Source of the DNA: Paraburkholderia flagellata
Lineage (GTDB): Bacteria; Pseudomonadota; Gammaproteobacteria; Burkholderiales; Burkholderiaceae
Direction of reading: 5' to 3'
Length of the DNA: 64,000 nucleotides
Assembly (NCBI RefSeq): GCF_021390645.1
Contig: NZ_JAJEJT010000002.1
Location: forward strand, 992,001 to 1,056,000
Under the pieces are notes generated by a model. It saw nothing but the letters and a program-made list of their open reading frames with translations. It made no database searches and had not been told where the DNA came from. Position numbers and translations under genes: made by a program. Position 1 is the stretch's first letter; each line of letters starts with the position of its first letter. Positions 26,410 through 36,778 of this stretch are shown piece after piece.

Positions 26410-27552
26410 ATGAGAAAACTGAATGCGGTGGCACTGAGCGGCATTGCGATGGCATTAAGCGCTGTTTCGAACGCATGTCACGCCCAAAGCAGCGTCACCC
26501 TGTACGGGATCATCGACGCGGGCGTGACGTATGTGAGCAACGCGGGCGGCTCGCATCAAGTGAAATTCGACGACGGCATTGCGCAGGCGAACCGCTGGGG
26601 TCTCAAGGGCACCGAGGATCTCGGCGGCGGGTTGAAGGCCGTGTTTCAGCTGGAGAGCGGCTTTCACCTCGGCAATGGGCAGATCGCCAACGGCGGCTCG
26701 CTTTTCGGCCGTCTCGCTTATGTCGGACTCCAGAATGATTGGGGAACGCTCACGTTCGGCAATCAGGCCGACATGACGCAGGAGTTCGTGTACCTCTACA
26801 ACGTCACGGCGTGGGCGAGCGGCTACGCGATCAACCAGGGCGACTTCGACCGCATGAACGGCGACCATCTGCCGAACGCCGTGAAGTTCATGTCGAACAC
26901 GTTCGGCGGATTCCAGTTCGGCGGCATGTACTCGTTCAGCAACACACCCGGCGACTTTCACACCGGCAGCGCCTGGAGCGCGGGCGCGCAGTACCAGAAC
27001 GGCCCGTTCGCGATGGGCGCCGCCTACACGCAGCTCAACAACCCATCTGGCATTTACGCGTTCGACCCGTACAACATGATCGGCGTGCGCACGTTCTTTG
27101 GCAGGCCGACCGTAAGCGTCGATCCGGCTACGGGTGCGGTCAGCTCACTCTATAGCGAGACGCCATTCCCCGTGGATAAGCAGGCGACGTTCGGCACGGG
27201 CGCGAGCTACGCCATCGGCGACGTCACGTTGATGGGCGCTTTCACGTACACGCAGATCAAGGCGTTCGGCGAGAGCGAGCACATGCAGGTGGGCGAAGGC
27301 GGCGCCAACTGGCAAGTCACGCCCGCGTTCAGCGTGGCGGGCGGCTACCAGTACACGCACTTCGACGGCCACCACTGGAACCAGCTTTCGGCGGGCCTGC
27401 ATTACCTGCTTTCGAAGACCACGGACGTTTATCTCTCGGGCGACTGGCTGAAGGCTTCGCAGGGCGTGGACGCGGTGATCGGCTACAGCTTCACGCCGTC
27501 TTCCACCACGACGCAGGCCGACGTGCGGATCGGCTTGCGGCATTCGTTCTGA
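26410..27552 (+). CDS. Gram-negative general porin, burkholderial type
   Basis: 380 residues from ATG 26410. A signal peptide with likely cleavage after CHA (residue 25) is followed by QSSVTLYGIIDAGVTYVSNAGG, the usual N-terminus of betaproteobacterial trimeric porins. Alternating hydrophobic/polar strands run throughout, with GRLAYVGLQNDWGTLTFGNQ early on, and the chain ends in the outer-membrane assembly signal GLRHSF with terminal Phe. It would form a 16-stranded diffusion channel. Its place beside the bet genes may indicate a role in choline/betaine entry, but it has no distinct substrate mark. Confidence 0.93.
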   Translation: MRKLNAVALSGIAMALSAVSNACHAQSSVTLYGIIDAGVTYVSNAGGSHQVKFDDGIAQANRWGLKGTEDLGGGLKAVFQLESGFHLGNGQIANGGSLFGRLAYVGLQNDWGTLTFGNQADMTQEFVYLYNVTAWASGYAINQGDFDRMNGDHLPNAVKFMSNTFGGFQFGGMYSFSNTPGDFHTGSAWSAGAQYQNGPFAMGAAYTQLNNPSGIYAFDPYNMIGVRTFFGRPTVSVDPATGAVSSLYSETPFPVDKQATFGTGASYAIGDVTLMGAFTYTQIKAFGESEHMQVGEGGANWQVTPAFSVAGGYQYTHFDGHHWNQLSAGLHYLLSKTTDVYLSGDWLKASQGVDAVIGYSFTPSSTTTQADVRIGLRHSF

Positions 27553-27756
27553 CCGTGCAGGCGGGTGCTTTTCCGCCGCGAAACTTCGGGAAAACCCCCG
27601 GTAAGGCCGAGATGCGACGTCCGCCGGAGTCGCCAGAAACCCCCGGCTGGCGAGGCCGTCCAACGGCGATGGCGTTTTTGTTCTATCGGTTGCCATGGCC
27701 TCTTTGGTCTACTTGCACTCAAGCTCATCCATGCGCTCAGCGCGAAGGGAAGTCAG

Positions 27757-29142
27757 ATGAACGTCAGCGTTTTCGACCTCTTCAAAATCGGGATCGGTCC
27801 GTCCAGCTCACACACGGTCGGCCCGATGGTCGCCGCGTGCCGCTTTGCGTCCCATGTCGAGGACGCCAATCTGCTCGCCTTTGTGCGCCGCGTCAAAGTC
27901 GAGCTGTACGGTTCGCTCGGCGCGACGGGCAAGGGCCACGGCACTGACAAGGCGGTGCTGCTCGGCCTCGAAGGCAATCTGCCCGACTCGGTCGATCCTG
28001 ACCAGATCGAGCCGCGCCTTGCCGCCATTCGCCGCGAGAAGACGCTCGTGTTGCTCGGCAAGCAGTCCATCCGCTTCGACGAGAAGGAGTGCATTGGCTT
28101 CTTTCGCAAGACGATGGGCGGCGCGAGCACGCTGCACCCGAACGGCATGCGTTTTCAGGCCTTCGACGAAAACGGGCAGTTGCTCGTTGAAAAGGAGTAC
28201 TACTCGGTGGGCGGTGGCTTCGTCGTGAACCGCGACGGCGACCGCGTCAACGGTGTGCGCAGTGGACGAGACGTGCCTTATCCGTTCCGCACGGGCGATG
28301 ACCTGCTGCGCGTTTGCAACGAGAGCGGGCGTTCGATTGCCGAAGTCACGCTTGCCAACGAGTGCGCGGCACGTTCGCCGGAAGAGGTGCGCGAAGGGCT
28401 GCTCGTGATCTGGCGCGCGATGGCCGCTTGCGTGGAGCGCGGCTGCAAGATGCACGGCGAGCTGCCCGGCCCGATGCAGGTAAAGCGCCGCGCCGCCGAT
28501 CTCTCGGTGCATCTGCGTTCGCGCTCGGAAGAGTCGCTGCGCGATCCGCTTTCCATGCTCGACTGGGTGAACCTCTATGCAATGGCCGTGAACGAGGAGA
28601 ACGCTGCGGGTGGCCGCGTTGTCACGGCGCCCACGAACGGCGCGGCGGGCGTGATTCCCGCGGTGCTGCACTACTACGTGAAGTTCGTTGCGGGCGCAAC
28701 CGAAGACGGCATCGCCAATTTTCTGCTCACGGCTGCTGCCATCGGCATCATCTACAAGGAAACGGCGTCGATTTCGGGTGCGGAAGTGGGCTGCCAGGGC
28801 GAAGTGGGCGTGGCGTGCTCGATGGCGGCCGCGGCGCTTGCGGCGGTGATGGGCGGCACGCCTCGCCAGGTGGAGAACGCCGCTGAAATCGGCATGGAGC
28901 ACAACCTCGGCATGACCTGCGACCCCGTGGGCGGCCTCGTGCAGATTCCGTGCATCGAGCGCAACGCGATGGGCGCGATCAAGGCGATCAACGCCGCGCG
29001 CATGGCGCTCAAGGGCAACGGCGAGCATTACGTCACGCTCGACAACGTGATCAAGACGATGCGCGAAACGGGCGCAGACATGAAGACGAAATACAAGGAG
29101 ACGTCGCGCGGTGGTCTCGCCGTGAACGTCATCGAGTGCTAA
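27757..29142 (+). CDS. sdaA: L-serine ammonia-lyase (iron-sulphur, single chain)
   Basis: 461 residues from ATG 27757 ([24 protein letters not shown]), preceded by GAAGGGAAG. This oxygen-sensitive [4Fe-4S] enzyme deaminates L-serine to pyruvate and ammonia. The N-terminal beta domain has [13 protein letters not shown]; the catalytic alpha domain has [39 protein letters not shown] (cluster cysteines) and [19 protein letters not shown]. It lies 38 nt before soxB, so it probably heads the sarcosine operon. It would be the terminal step of betaine catabolism, turning serine made by GlyA into pyruvate. Confidence 0.96.
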   Translation: MNVSVFDLFKIGIGPSSSHTVGPMVAACRFASHVEDANLLAFVRRVKVELYGSLGATGKGHGTDKAVLLGLEGNLPDSVDPDQIEPRLAAIRREKTLVLLGKQSIRFDEKECIGFFRKTMGGASTLHPNGMRFQAFDENGQLLVEKEYYSVGGGFVVNRDGDRVNGVRSGRDVPYPFRTGDDLLRVCNESGRSIAEVTLANECAARSPEEVREGLLVIWRAMAACVERGCKMHGELPGPMQVKRRAADLSVHLRSRSEESLRDPLSMLDWVNLYAMAVNEENAAGGRVVTAPTNGAAGVIPAVLHYYVKFVAGATEDGIANFLLTAAAIGIIYKETASISGAEVGCQGEVGVACSMAAAALAAVMGGTPRQVENAAEIGMEHNLGMTCDPVGGLVQIPCIERNAMGAIKAINAARMALKGNGEHYVTLDNVIKTMRETGADMKTKYKETSRGGLAVNVIEC

Positions 29143-29180
29143 CTGAAGCTAATGGTAACGCGCAACAAGGGGTCCGCGAG

Positions 29181-30425
29181 ATGAGCCGCTATTCGATATT
29201 CAGTCTGTTCCGCAATGGGTTGTCGTATCACGAGAACTGGGAGCGGCAGTGGAGAAGCCCGGAGCCGAAAAAGGAGTACGACGTGGTGATCGTCGGCGGC
29301 GGCGGTCATGGTCTCGCAACGGCCTATTACCTCGCGAAAGAACACGGCGTGAAAAACGTCGCGATTCTGGAGAAGGGATGGATCGGCGGCGGCAATACGG
29401 CGCGCAATACGACCATTGTGCGCTCGAACTATCTGTGGGACGAGTCTGCGGCGCTCTATGAAAAGGCGATGAAGCTCTGGGAAGGGCTTTCGCAGGATCT
29501 CAACTACAACGTGATGTTCAGCCAGCGCGGCGTGATGAATCTCGCGCACACGCTGCAGGACGTGCGCGACACCGAGCGCCGCGTGAACGCGAACCGCCTG
29601 AACGGCGTGGACGCCGAATTCCTCACGCCCGAGCAGATCAAGGAAATCGAGCCGACCATCAACCTGAATAGCCGTTACCCTGTGTTGGGCGCCTCGATCC
29701 AGCGCCGCGCGGGCGTGGCGCGCCACGACGCCGTGGCGTGGGGCTTCGCGCGCGGCGCGGATCAGCACGGCGTGGACATCATTCAGAACTGCCAGGTGAC
29801 AGGCATTCGCCGCAACGGCGCGCGTGTAACGGGCGTGGATACGTCGAAGGGTTTCATCAAGGCGAAGAAGGTCGCCGTGGTAGCGGCGGGCAACACCACG
29901 ACGCTCGCGGACATGGCCGGCGTGCGTCTGCCGCTCGAAAGCCACCCGCTTCAGGCGCTGGTTTCGGAGCCGATCAAGCCGGTGGTCAACACCGTCATCA
30001 TGTCGAATGCGGTGCACGCCTATATCAGCCAGTCCGACAAGGGCGATCTCGTGATCGGCGCGGGCGTGGACCAGTACACGGGCTTTGGCCAGCGCGGCAG
30101 CTTCCACATCATCGAAGGCACGCTGCAGGCCATCGTCGAAATGTTCCCGGTGTTCTCGCGTGTGCGCATGAACCGGCAGTGGGGCGGCATTGTCGATGTC
30201 TCGCCGGACGCCTGCCCAATCATCAGCAAGACCGATGTAAAGGGTCTCTATTTCAACTGCGGCTGGGGCACCGGCGGCTTCAAGGCGACGCCGGGCTCGG
30301 GCTGGGTGTTCGCGCACACCATTGCGAAGGACGAGCCGCATCCGCTGAATGCGCCGTTCTCGCTTGACCGCTTCTATACCGGCCATCTGATCGACGAACA
30401 CGGCGCAGCCGCTGTCGCGCACTAA
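29181..30425 (+). CDS. soxB: Sarcosine oxidase beta subunit
   Basis: 414 residues. This FAD/FMN-binding subunit of heterotetrameric sarcosine oxidase carries the active site that oxidises sarcosine to glycine, transferring the methyl to tetrahydrofolate via the alpha subunit. N-terminal [18 protein letters not shown] is the FAD Rossmann motif, [14 protein letters not shown] follows, and [19 protein letters not shown] contains the His that covalently binds FMN in this family. It is first in soxBDAG, directly after sdaA. The start at ATG 29181 matches the conserved [15 protein letters not shown] opening. Confidence 0.97.
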   Translation: MSRYSIFSLFRNGLSYHENWERQWRSPEPKKEYDVVIVGGGGHGLATAYYLAKEHGVKNVAILEKGWIGGGNTARNTTIVRSNYLWDESAALYEKAMKLWEGLSQDLNYNVMFSQRGVMNLAHTLQDVRDTERRVNANRLNGVDAEFLTPEQIKEIEPTINLNSRYPVLGASIQRRAGVARHDAVAWGFARGADQHGVDIIQNCQVTGIRRNGARVTGVDTSKGFIKAKKVAVVAAGNTTTLADMAGVRLPLESHPLQALVSEPIKPVVNTVIMSNAVHAYISQSDKGDLVIGAGVDQYTGFGQRGSFHIIEGTLQAIVEMFPVFSRVRMNRQWGGIVDVSPDACPIISKTDVKGLYFNCGWGTGGFKATPGSGWVFAHTIAKDEPHPLNAPFSLDRFYTGHLIDEHGAAAVAH

Positions 30426-30438
30426 AGGAGACCACAAC

Positions 30439-30762
30439 ATGTTGCTGATCGAATGCCCGTGGTGCGGTCCCCGCGCCGAGATCGAGTTCACGTGCGGCGG
30501 CGAAGCCGACATCGCGCGACCGCTCGACACCGACAATCTCACCGACAAGGAATGGGGCGACTACCTCTTCATGCGTCACAACCCGCGCGGCGTGCACAAG
30601 GAGCAGTGGCTGCACGCGCAGGGCTGCCGCCGCTGGTTCAAGGCGACGCGCGACACCGTCACCTATGAGATCCAGAGTTACGAGACCTTCGGCGCGGCCA
30701 ACGGGGTAAATGCGGTGGCAAATGAAGCGCAAGGCAACAAGCAAGGGAGCACGCAGCGATGA
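30439..30762 (+). CDS. soxD: Sarcosine oxidase delta subunit
   Basis: 107 residues. The small zinc-binding subunit of heterotetrameric sarcosine oxidase: Cys6 and Cys9 in ECPWCGPR and the His/Cys of HKEQWLHAQGCRRWF form the zinc site, and MRHNPRGVHKEQW is the family signature. It lies 13 nt after soxB, and its stop overlaps the soxA start (ATGA), giving strict translational coupling of the subunits. Confidence 0.97.
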   Translation: MLLIECPWCGPRAEIEFTCGGEADIARPLDTDNLTDKEWGDYLFMRHNPRGVHKEQWLHAQGCRRWFKATRDTVTYEIQSYETFGAANGVNAVANEAQGNKQGSTQR

Positions 30763-33700
30763 GCCAGAAGAACCGCTTGGGCGCCGGTGGGCGCGTCAAC
30801 CGCGCGATTCCGCTGAATTTCACATTCAACGGCCGCACGTATCAAGGCTTCCAGGGCGACACGCTCGCCTCCGCGCTGCTCGCTAACGACGTGCATTTCG
30901 TCGCGCGCAGCTTCAAGTACCATCGCCCGCGCGGCATCATGACGGCAGACGTGGCCGAGCCCAACGCCATCGTGCAGCTGGAGCGCGCCGCGCATACGGT
31001 GCCCAATGCACGCGCGACCGAAGTCGAGCTTTACCAGGGGCTCATTGCGACGAGCGTGAACGCCGAGCCTAGCCTCGAAAACGACCGCATGGCGATCAAC
31101 CAGAAGTTCTCGCGCTTTTTGCCGGCGGGCTTCTACTACAAGACCTTCATGTGGCCGCGCAAATGGTGGCCGAAATACGAGGAAAAGATTCGCGATGCGG
31201 CGGGCCTCGGTAAGGCGCCCGAAGTGCGCGACGCCGACCGCTACGACAAATGCTTCGCGTATTGCGACGTGCTCGTGGTTGGCGGCGGCCCCGCCGGCCT
31301 CGCGGCTGCGCATACGGCGGGCGCGAGCGGCGCACGCGTGATTCTCGTCGACGATCAGCGTGAACTGGGCGGCAGCCTGCTCTCGTGCAAGGCCGATATC
31401 GACGGACGCCCCGCAGTTCACTGGGTCGAGAAGATCGAAGCCGAACTCAAGCAAATGCCCGACGTGAAGATACTTTCGCGCAGCACGGCTTTCGGCTATC
31501 AGGACCACAATCTCGTGACCGTCACGCAGCGTTTGACGGAGCATCTGCCGGTTTCCACGCGTCAGGGTACGCGCGAACTGCTGTGGAAGATCCGCGCGAA
31601 GCGCGTGATTCTCGCGACGGGTGCGCACGAGCGTCCCATCGTGTTCGGCAACAACGATCTGCCGGGCATCATGCTGGCCTCGGCGGTATCGACGTATATC
31701 CATCGCTACGGTGTGCTGCCGGGCCGCAATGCTGTCGTGTTCACGAACAACGACGCGGGCTATCGCTGCGCGCTCGACCTCAAGGCATGCGGGGCGACCG
31801 TCACCGTCGTCGATTCGCGCACGCAGGGCAACGGCGCATTGCAGGCCGTCGCGCGCCGCCAGGGTGTGAAGGTGATGTACAACGCTGCCATCCACTGCGC
31901 GCATGGCAAGCAGCGCGTCAGTTCGGTCGATGTGGTCGGCTACACGAACGGCCAGACCGGCGCACAGCAGGGCACGCTCGCGTGCGATCTCGTTGCGGTG
32001 TCGGGTGGCTTCAGCCCCGTGCTGCACCTCTTCGCGCAGTCGGGCGGCAAGGCGCTCTGGAGCGACGCGAAGGCGTGCTTCATGCCGGGCAAGCGCGTGC
32101 AGGAGGAAGTGAGCGTTGGCGCGGCGGTGGGCGAATTCGGCCTTGCGCGCGCGCTCACGCAGGGTGTGGACGGCGGCATCGACGCGGTGAAGTCGCTTGG
32201 CCTCCCGTACAAGCGGCCCGCCGTGCCGAAGGCCGCCGAGGTAGCGGAAACCCCGCTGCAGGCGCTGTGGCTCGTTGGCAGTAACAAGGACGCGGCGCGC
32301 GGGCCGAAGCAGTTCGTCGACTTCCAGAACGACGTTTCGGCAGCGGACATTCTGCTCGCCGCACGCGAAGGCTTCGAGTCGGTCGAGCATGTGAAGCGCT
32401 ATACGGCCATGGGTTTCGGCACTGACCAGGGCAAGCTCGGCAATATCAACGGCATGGCGATTCTCGCCAGCGCGCTCGGCAAGACGATTCCCGAAACGGG
32501 CACGACGACGTTCCGCCCGAATTACACGCCCGTCACGTTCGGCACGTTCGCGGGGCGCGAACTCGGCGACTTGCTCGACCCGATCCGCAAGACCTGCATT
32601 CACGAATGGCACGTGCAGCATGGCGCTAAGTTCGAAGACGTGGGCAACTGGAAGCGCCCGTGGTACTACCCGAAGAGCGGCGAGAATCTGCACGCAGCCG
32701 TGAAGCGCGAGTGTCTTGCGGTGCGCAACAGCGTTGGCATTCTCGATGCCTCTACGCTTGGCAAGATCGATATTCAAGGGCCCGACGCTGCGAAGTTGCT
32801 GAACTGGGTCTACACGAATCCATGGCTCAAGCTCGAAGTGGGCAAGTGCCGCTACGGCCTGATGCTCGACGAAAACGGCATGGTGTTCGACGACGGCGTG
32901 ACGGTGCGCCTCGGTCAGCAGCACTACATGATGACCACCACGACGGGCGGCGCCGCGCGCGTGCTCACGTGGCTCGAACGCTGGCTGCAGACCGAATGGC
33001 CCGATATGAAGGTGCGTCTTGCTTCCGTCACCGACCATTGGGCGACGTTCGCCGTGGTCGGCCCGAAGAGCCGCAAGGTGCTGCAGAAGGTGTGCAAGGA
33101 CATCGACTTCGACAACGCCGCATTCCCGTTCATGTCGTACCGCAACGGCACGGTCGCGGGTGTGAAGTCGCGCGTCATGCGCATCAGCTTCTCGGGCGAG
33201 TTGGCGTATGAGGTGAACGTGCCGGCCAATGCAGGCCGCGCCGTGTGGGAAGCGTTGATGGATGCGGGCGCAGAATTCGACATCACGCCTTACGGCACGG
33301 AAACGATGCACGTATTGCGTGCGGAGAAGGGCTATATCATCGTGGGCCAGGATACGGACGGGTCGGTTACGCCATTCGACCTCGGCATGGGCGGTCTCGT
33401 CTCGCAGACGAAGGACTTCCTCGGCCGCCGCTCGCTCAAGCGTTCGGACACCGCGAAGGAAAACCGCAAGCAGTTCGTCGGACTGCTAACGGACGACGCG
33501 CAATACGTGTTGCCCGAAGGCGGCCAGATCATCGCGCCCGACGCGCAAGCGCGGCCCGATGGCACGACGCCGATGATCGGCCACGTCACGTCGAGCTATT
33601 ACAGCCCGATTCTGCAGCGTTCCATCGCACTAGCGGTCGTGAAGGGCGGCTTGAACAAGATGGGCGAGCACGTGGTGATTCCCATGGCCGATGGCCGGCG

Positions 33701-33767
33701 CGTAAAAGCGCAGATCGCGAGCCCGATTTTCTACGACACGGAAGGAGTGCGTCAGCATGTTGAATGA
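30759..33767 (+). CDS. soxA: Sarcosine oxidase alpha subunit
   Basis: 1002 residues, normal for this subunit. An N-terminal Fer2_4-type domain (FNGRTYQGFQGDTLASALLAN) is followed by an NAD-binding flavoprotein domain (VLVVGGGPAGLAAAHTAG at ~170) and a C-terminal GcvT-like aminomethyltransferase domain (from ~610, MHVLRAEKGYIIVGQDTDG) that binds tetrahydrofolate and captures the methyl group as 5,10-methylene-THF. It overlaps soxD by 4 nt and soxG by 11 nt. Within the pathway the product glycine and the methylene-THF are exactly the substrates of GlyA. Confidence 0.97.
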   Translation: MSQKNRLGAGGRVNRAIPLNFTFNGRTYQGFQGDTLASALLANDVHFVARSFKYHRPRGIMTADVAEPNAIVQLERAAHTVPNARATEVELYQGLIATSVNAEPSLENDRMAINQKFSRFLPAGFYYKTFMWPRKWWPKYEEKIRDAAGLGKAPEVRDADRYDKCFAYCDVLVVGGGPAGLAAAHTAGASGARVILVDDQRELGGSLLSCKADIDGRPAVHWVEKIEAELKQMPDVKILSRSTAFGYQDHNLVTVTQRLTEHLPVSTRQGTRELLWKIRAKRVILATGAHERPIVFGNNDLPGIMLASAVSTYIHRYGVLPGRNAVVFTNNDAGYRCALDLKACGATVTVVDSRTQGNGALQAVARRQGVKVMYNAAIHCAHGKQRVSSVDVVGYTNGQTGAQQGTLACDLVAVSGGFSPVLHLFAQSGGKALWSDAKACFMPGKRVQEEVSVGAAVGEFGLARALTQGVDGGIDAVKSLGLPYKRPAVPKAAEVAETPLQALWLVGSNKDAARGPKQFVDFQNDVSAADILLAAREGFESVEHVKRYTAMGFGTDQGKLGNINGMAILASALGKTIPETGTTTFRPNYTPVTFGTFAGRELGDLLDPIRKTCIHEWHVQHGAKFEDVGNWKRPWYYPKSGENLHAAVKRECLAVRNSVGILDASTLGKIDIQGPDAAKLLNWVYTNPWLKLEVGKCRYGLMLDENGMVFDDGVTVRLGQQHYMMTTTTGGAARVLTWLERWLQTEWPDMKVRLASVTDHWATFAVVGPKSRKVLQKVCKDIDFDNAAFPFMSYRNGTVAGVKSRVMRISFSGELAYEVNVPANAGRAVWEALMDAGAEFDITPYGTETMHVLRAEKGYIIVGQDTDGSVTPFDLGMGGLVSQTKDFLGRRSLKRSDTAKENRKQFVGLLTDDAQYVLPEGGQIIAPDAQARPDGTTPMIGHVTSSYYSPILQRSIALAVVKGGLNKMGEHVVIPMADGRRVKAQIASPIFYDTEGVRQHVE

Positions 33768-34392
33768 AACGAAAGACCCCCTGCCGGTCGCGGAGCGCGT
33801 TGTCGGTGTGCGCCTCGAGTCGCCGCTCGTCGGCGCGGCGGATCTGATCAAGGCGCAGGAGGGGCGCGCCTCGAAGGCGTTCGCCATGCGCGAGCTGCCG
33901 TTCCGTGACCTCGTGAACGTGCGCGGCGAATTGAGCGATCCGGCGTTCGTCGCGGCATTCGCGAGCGTAGTTGGATGCGCGCCGCCCGCGGCGCCGAACA
34001 CCGTCGCGCGCAGCGACCACTACGACGTGCTCTGGCTCGGGCCCGATGAATGGCTCGTGCGCTCGCTCGCACCCGTTCAAACAGGCATGCTCGAAGCGAA
34101 GCTCACCGCCGTGCTCGGCGACGCTTATGCGGCGGCGGTGGACATCGGCAGCGGCAACACCGTGGTCGAGATCGAAGGCACACGAGCGCGGGACGTGCTC
34201 TCGCGCGGTTGTCCGCTCGATCTGCATCCGCGCCTGTTCAAGCCGGGGCAATGCGCGCAGAGCGTGTATTTCAAGGCATCGATCGTGCTGATTCCCACTG
34301 GCGACGACCGCTTCGAAAGCGTCGTGCGCCGCAGTTTCGCCGATTATTTCTGCCGCATCATGGTCGACGCCGCGGCGTCGGTCGCGCCATGA
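33757..34392 (+). CDS. soxG: Sarcosine oxidase gamma subunit
   Basis: 211 residues with the gamma-subunit fold related to GcvT: SDHYDVLWLGPDEWLV, GGGNTVVEIEGT-like segment (GSGNTVVEIEG) and LSRGCPLDLHPRLFKPGQCAQ are typical. It starts inside the soxA 3' end (11-nt overlap) and its stop overlaps the start of the following folB-like gene (ATGA). It completes the heterotetramer. Confidence 0.95.
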   Translation: MLNETKDPLPVAERVVGVRLESPLVGAADLIKAQEGRASKAFAMRELPFRDLVNVRGELSDPAFVAAFASVVGCAPPAAPNTVARSDHYDVLWLGPDEWLVRSLAPVQTGMLEAKLTAVLGDAYAAAVDIGSGNTVVEIEGTRARDVLSRGCPLDLHPRLFKPGQCAQSVYFKASIVLIPTGDDRFESVVRRSFADYFCRIMVDAAASVAP

Positions 34393-34886
34393 AGATCGTC
34401 GATGCGGCGTTCGAACCGGCGCTCGGCGCGCTGGGTGCAATCGGTGCGCTCAGTCCGCACGACGAGCCACGCGGACGTGGCTGGAGTGTGTTCGTCGAAG
34501 CGTTGAGCGTGCCGGCGCGCATCGGCATTTATCCGCACGAGCACGGCGCGCCGCAGCCGCTCGTGATCGACACGCAGCTCGGCTATCGCTGCATGCCGCG
34601 AGAAAAGAGCGCAGCGGGTGAAGCGGGCGACTGGATCGACTACGACGGCTATTGCACACGCCTCGCCGACTATCTCGGGCGCAAGCCGCACACGCGGCTG
34701 CTCGAAACGCTGGTGGCGGACATCGCGGCGTTTTCGTTTCGCGAATGGCCCGCGCTGGAAACGCTCAGGCTCGCGGTGCACAAGCCGAAGATCCGGCCGG
34801 GCACGCGGCGTGTGGGCGTGGCGCTCGACTGGACACGCGCCGACTATCGCCAATGGATTCGCGCTGAGGGGGGCGGGCAACCGTAG
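34389..34886 (+). CDS. Dihydroneopterin aldolase-like (FolB family) protein of the sox operon
   Basis: 165 residues. Residues ~38-150 fit the FolB/T-fold family: VEALSVPARIGIYPHEHGAPQPLVIDTQL is the start of the aldolase domain with the IGxxxxE pattern, and TRLLETLVADIAAFSF and LAVHKPKIRPGTRRVGV follow the family closely. FolB cleaves 7,8-dihydroneopterin in folate synthesis. A copy translationally coupled to soxG (ATGA overlap) suggests supply of tetrahydrofolate to sarcosine oxidase. It carries an unusual ~35-residue N-terminal extension. Catalysis is not proven, and it could be a paralogue with a structural role. Confidence 0.85.
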   Translation: MKIVDAAFEPALGALGAIGALSPHDEPRGRGWSVFVEALSVPARIGIYPHEHGAPQPLVIDTQLGYRCMPREKSAAGEAGDWIDYDGYCTRLADYLGRKPHTRLLETLVADIAAFSFREWPALETLRLAVHKPKIRPGTRRVGVALDWTRADYRQWIRAEGGGQP

Positions 34887-35062
34887 CGGGCGGCACGCGT
34901 AGCCCGATGTCGGCGCCATGCAAAGGCGCGTCGTTTTTTGCACATCGTCGTATGCGGCGGGCAGGCTACGCTCGAAGCATCGTTACCTCACGCGAGAGGC
35001 TGCGCGGGGCAACGCCAACTAGTGAGCAGCGTTGCGAGCTGCATCGAACAGGAGACAGCGAG

Positions 35063-36259
35063 ATGAGCGGTAATCGAGGCGTCGTGTATCAAGGGCCGGG
35101 CAAGGTCGAAGTGCAGAACATCGCGTATCCGAAGATGGTCGATCCGAGCGGTCGCTCGATCGGCCATGGCGTCATTCTCAAGGTCGTCAGCACGAACATC
35201 TGCGGTTCGGACCAGCATATGGTGCGCGGGCGCACGACGGCACCCGTCGGTCTCGTGCTGGGCCACGAAATCACTGGCGAAGTGGTGGAAGTGGGCAACG
35301 ACGTCGAAACGCTGAAGATCGGCGATCTCGTTTCGGTGCCGTTCAATGTGGCCTGCGGGCGCTGCGCGATGTGCCGCGAGCAGCACACGGGCGTTTGCCT
35401 GAACGTGAATCCCTCGCGCGCGGGCGGCGCTTATGGTTACGTCGACATGGGCGGCTGGATCGGCGGCCAGGCTGAATATGTGCTCGTGCCGTACGCGGAT
35501 TTCAACCTGCTGAAGTTTCCGGACCGCGATCAGGCCATGTCGAAGATCCGCGATCTCACGTGCCTCTCCGATATTCTGCCCACGGGCTATCACGGCGCGG
35601 TGACGGCGGGCGTGAAGCCGGGCTCGACCGTTTATATCGCGGGCGCGGGGCCGGTCGGGATGGCGGCGGCGGCTTCGGCGCGCCTGCTCGGCGCGGCCTG
35701 CACGATTGTTGGCGATATCAACGCGGAGCGTCTCGCGCATGCGAATGCGATGGGCTTCGAAGTCGTCGATCTATCGAAAGACGCGACGCTCGGTGAGCAG
35801 ATCGAACAGATTCTTGGCAAGCCGGAAATCGATTGCGCTGTGGATTGCGTGGGATTCGAAGCGCATGGGCATGGCGCTTCTGGTCACTCGGAGGAAGCGC
35901 CGGCCACCGTGCTCAATTCGCTGATGGAAATTACGCGGCCCGCGGGCATGATCGGCATTCCGGGCCTTTACGTGACCGACGATCCGGGCGCGCGTGACGT
36001 GGCCGCGCAGCATGGCAGCCTGAGCATTCGCTTCGGGCTTGGCTGGGCCAAGTCGCATACGTTTCATACCGGGCAAACGCCCGTGCTCAAGTACAACCGC
36101 AATCTTATGCAGGCGATTTTGTTTGATCGGTTGCCTATTGCCAAAATCGTTAATGTGTCGGTGATTTCTCTCGATGAGGCGCCTGAGGGCTATAAGAAGT
36201 TTGATGGGGGCGCGCCGCGTAAGTTTGTGATTGACCCGCATGGGTTGCTTGCGGCTTAG
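35063..36259 (+). CDS. fdhA: Glutathione-independent formaldehyde dehydrogenase
   Basis: 398 residues, the exact length class of the Pseudomonas putida enzyme, from ATG 35063 after AGGAGACAG. A zinc-dependent medium-chain dehydrogenase that oxidises formaldehyde to formate with NAD+ without glutathione. Visible are the catalytic-zinc region NICGSDQHMVRGRT and GHEITGEVVEVG, the structural-zinc cysteines CGRCAMCREQHTGVC, and the NAD-binding GAGPVGMAAAASARLLG. It lies 176 nt downstream of the sox operon on the same strand and would remove formaldehyde released by the demethylation steps. Confidence 0.96.
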   Translation: MSGNRGVVYQGPGKVEVQNIAYPKMVDPSGRSIGHGVILKVVSTNICGSDQHMVRGRTTAPVGLVLGHEITGEVVEVGNDVETLKIGDLVSVPFNVACGRCAMCREQHTGVCLNVNPSRAGGAYGYVDMGGWIGGQAEYVLVPYADFNLLKFPDRDQAMSKIRDLTCLSDILPTGYHGAVTAGVKPGSTVYIAGAGPVGMAAAASARLLGAACTIVGDINAERLAHANAMGFEVVDLSKDATLGEQIEQILGKPEIDCAVDCVGFEAHGHGASGHSEEAPATVLNSLMEITRPAGMIGIPGLYVTDDPGARDVAAQHGSLSIRFGLGWAKSHTFHTGQTPVLKYNRNLMQAILFDRLPIAKIVNVSVISLDEAPEGYKKFDGGAPRKFVIDPHGLLAA

Positions 36260-36341
36260 TCTTTTGTCGCGGTTCCTTGCCGCTTTGGCATTTCCTTGTG
36301 TTCGTGTCGGTATGCGAGCGTTGCCCCTGTGCGGGGCGGCA

Positions 36342-36375
36342 CCTACTTTTCTTTGCAGCGGCAAAGAAAAGTAGG
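36342..36375. terminator. Perfect hairpin in left repeat arm
   Basis: CCTACTTTTCTTTGC (36342-36356) pairs over 15 bases with GCAAAGAAAAGTAGG (36361-36375) around the tetraloop AGCG. It is one of two matching hairpins in the inverted repeat and could terminate fdhA transcription, though no terminal T tract follows directly. Confidence 0.6.
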
Positions 36376-36744
36376 CAAAAGAAAGCCGCTCAAACCGCCA
36401 GCGCCTGCCACAGTTCACCTTTGGCCGTTCCTGCCGGTGGCTCCGGAGCGTCTGCCACCACGCGCCGCCAACCGGAGTGACAAGGCGCTCATCCTTCCGG
36501 CGGCGCTACGCGCGCCGAAGGGCATAACTAAAAACCGTTGGGGCGCGCGAGTTTTCGCCCACCTCATTCATACCTTTGGTTTCCCTTGCAGACCCGGCCG
36601 CTGCGCGCGTAGCGAGCAGCGGGATGAATGAGCCCTTTGTCACTAGCTTGTGTGGTGCGAGGTGACAGACGCTCCGGAGCCACTGGCAGTGGTGGCGAGA
36701 AGTGAACTGTGGCAGGCATTAGCGGTTTGAGCGGCTTTCTTTTG

Positions 36745-36778
36745 CCTACTTTTCTTTGCCGCTGCAAAGAAAAGTAGG
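36745..36778. terminator. Perfect hairpin in right repeat arm
   Basis: The same 15-bp stem as in the left arm (36745-36759 with 36764-36778), with loop CGCT. It lies 50 nt beyond the stop of the minus-strand GlxA-type regulator and could end its transcript. Confidence 0.6.

Noticed and set aside
27553..27756. Glycine riboswitch before sdaA
   Set aside because: The 204-nt gap lacks the conserved double-aptamer core elements as far as can be judged by eye.
30678..33311. 877-codon open frame on the minus strand
   Set aside because: Antisense to soxA; no family motif, and its composition is typical of a shadow frame.
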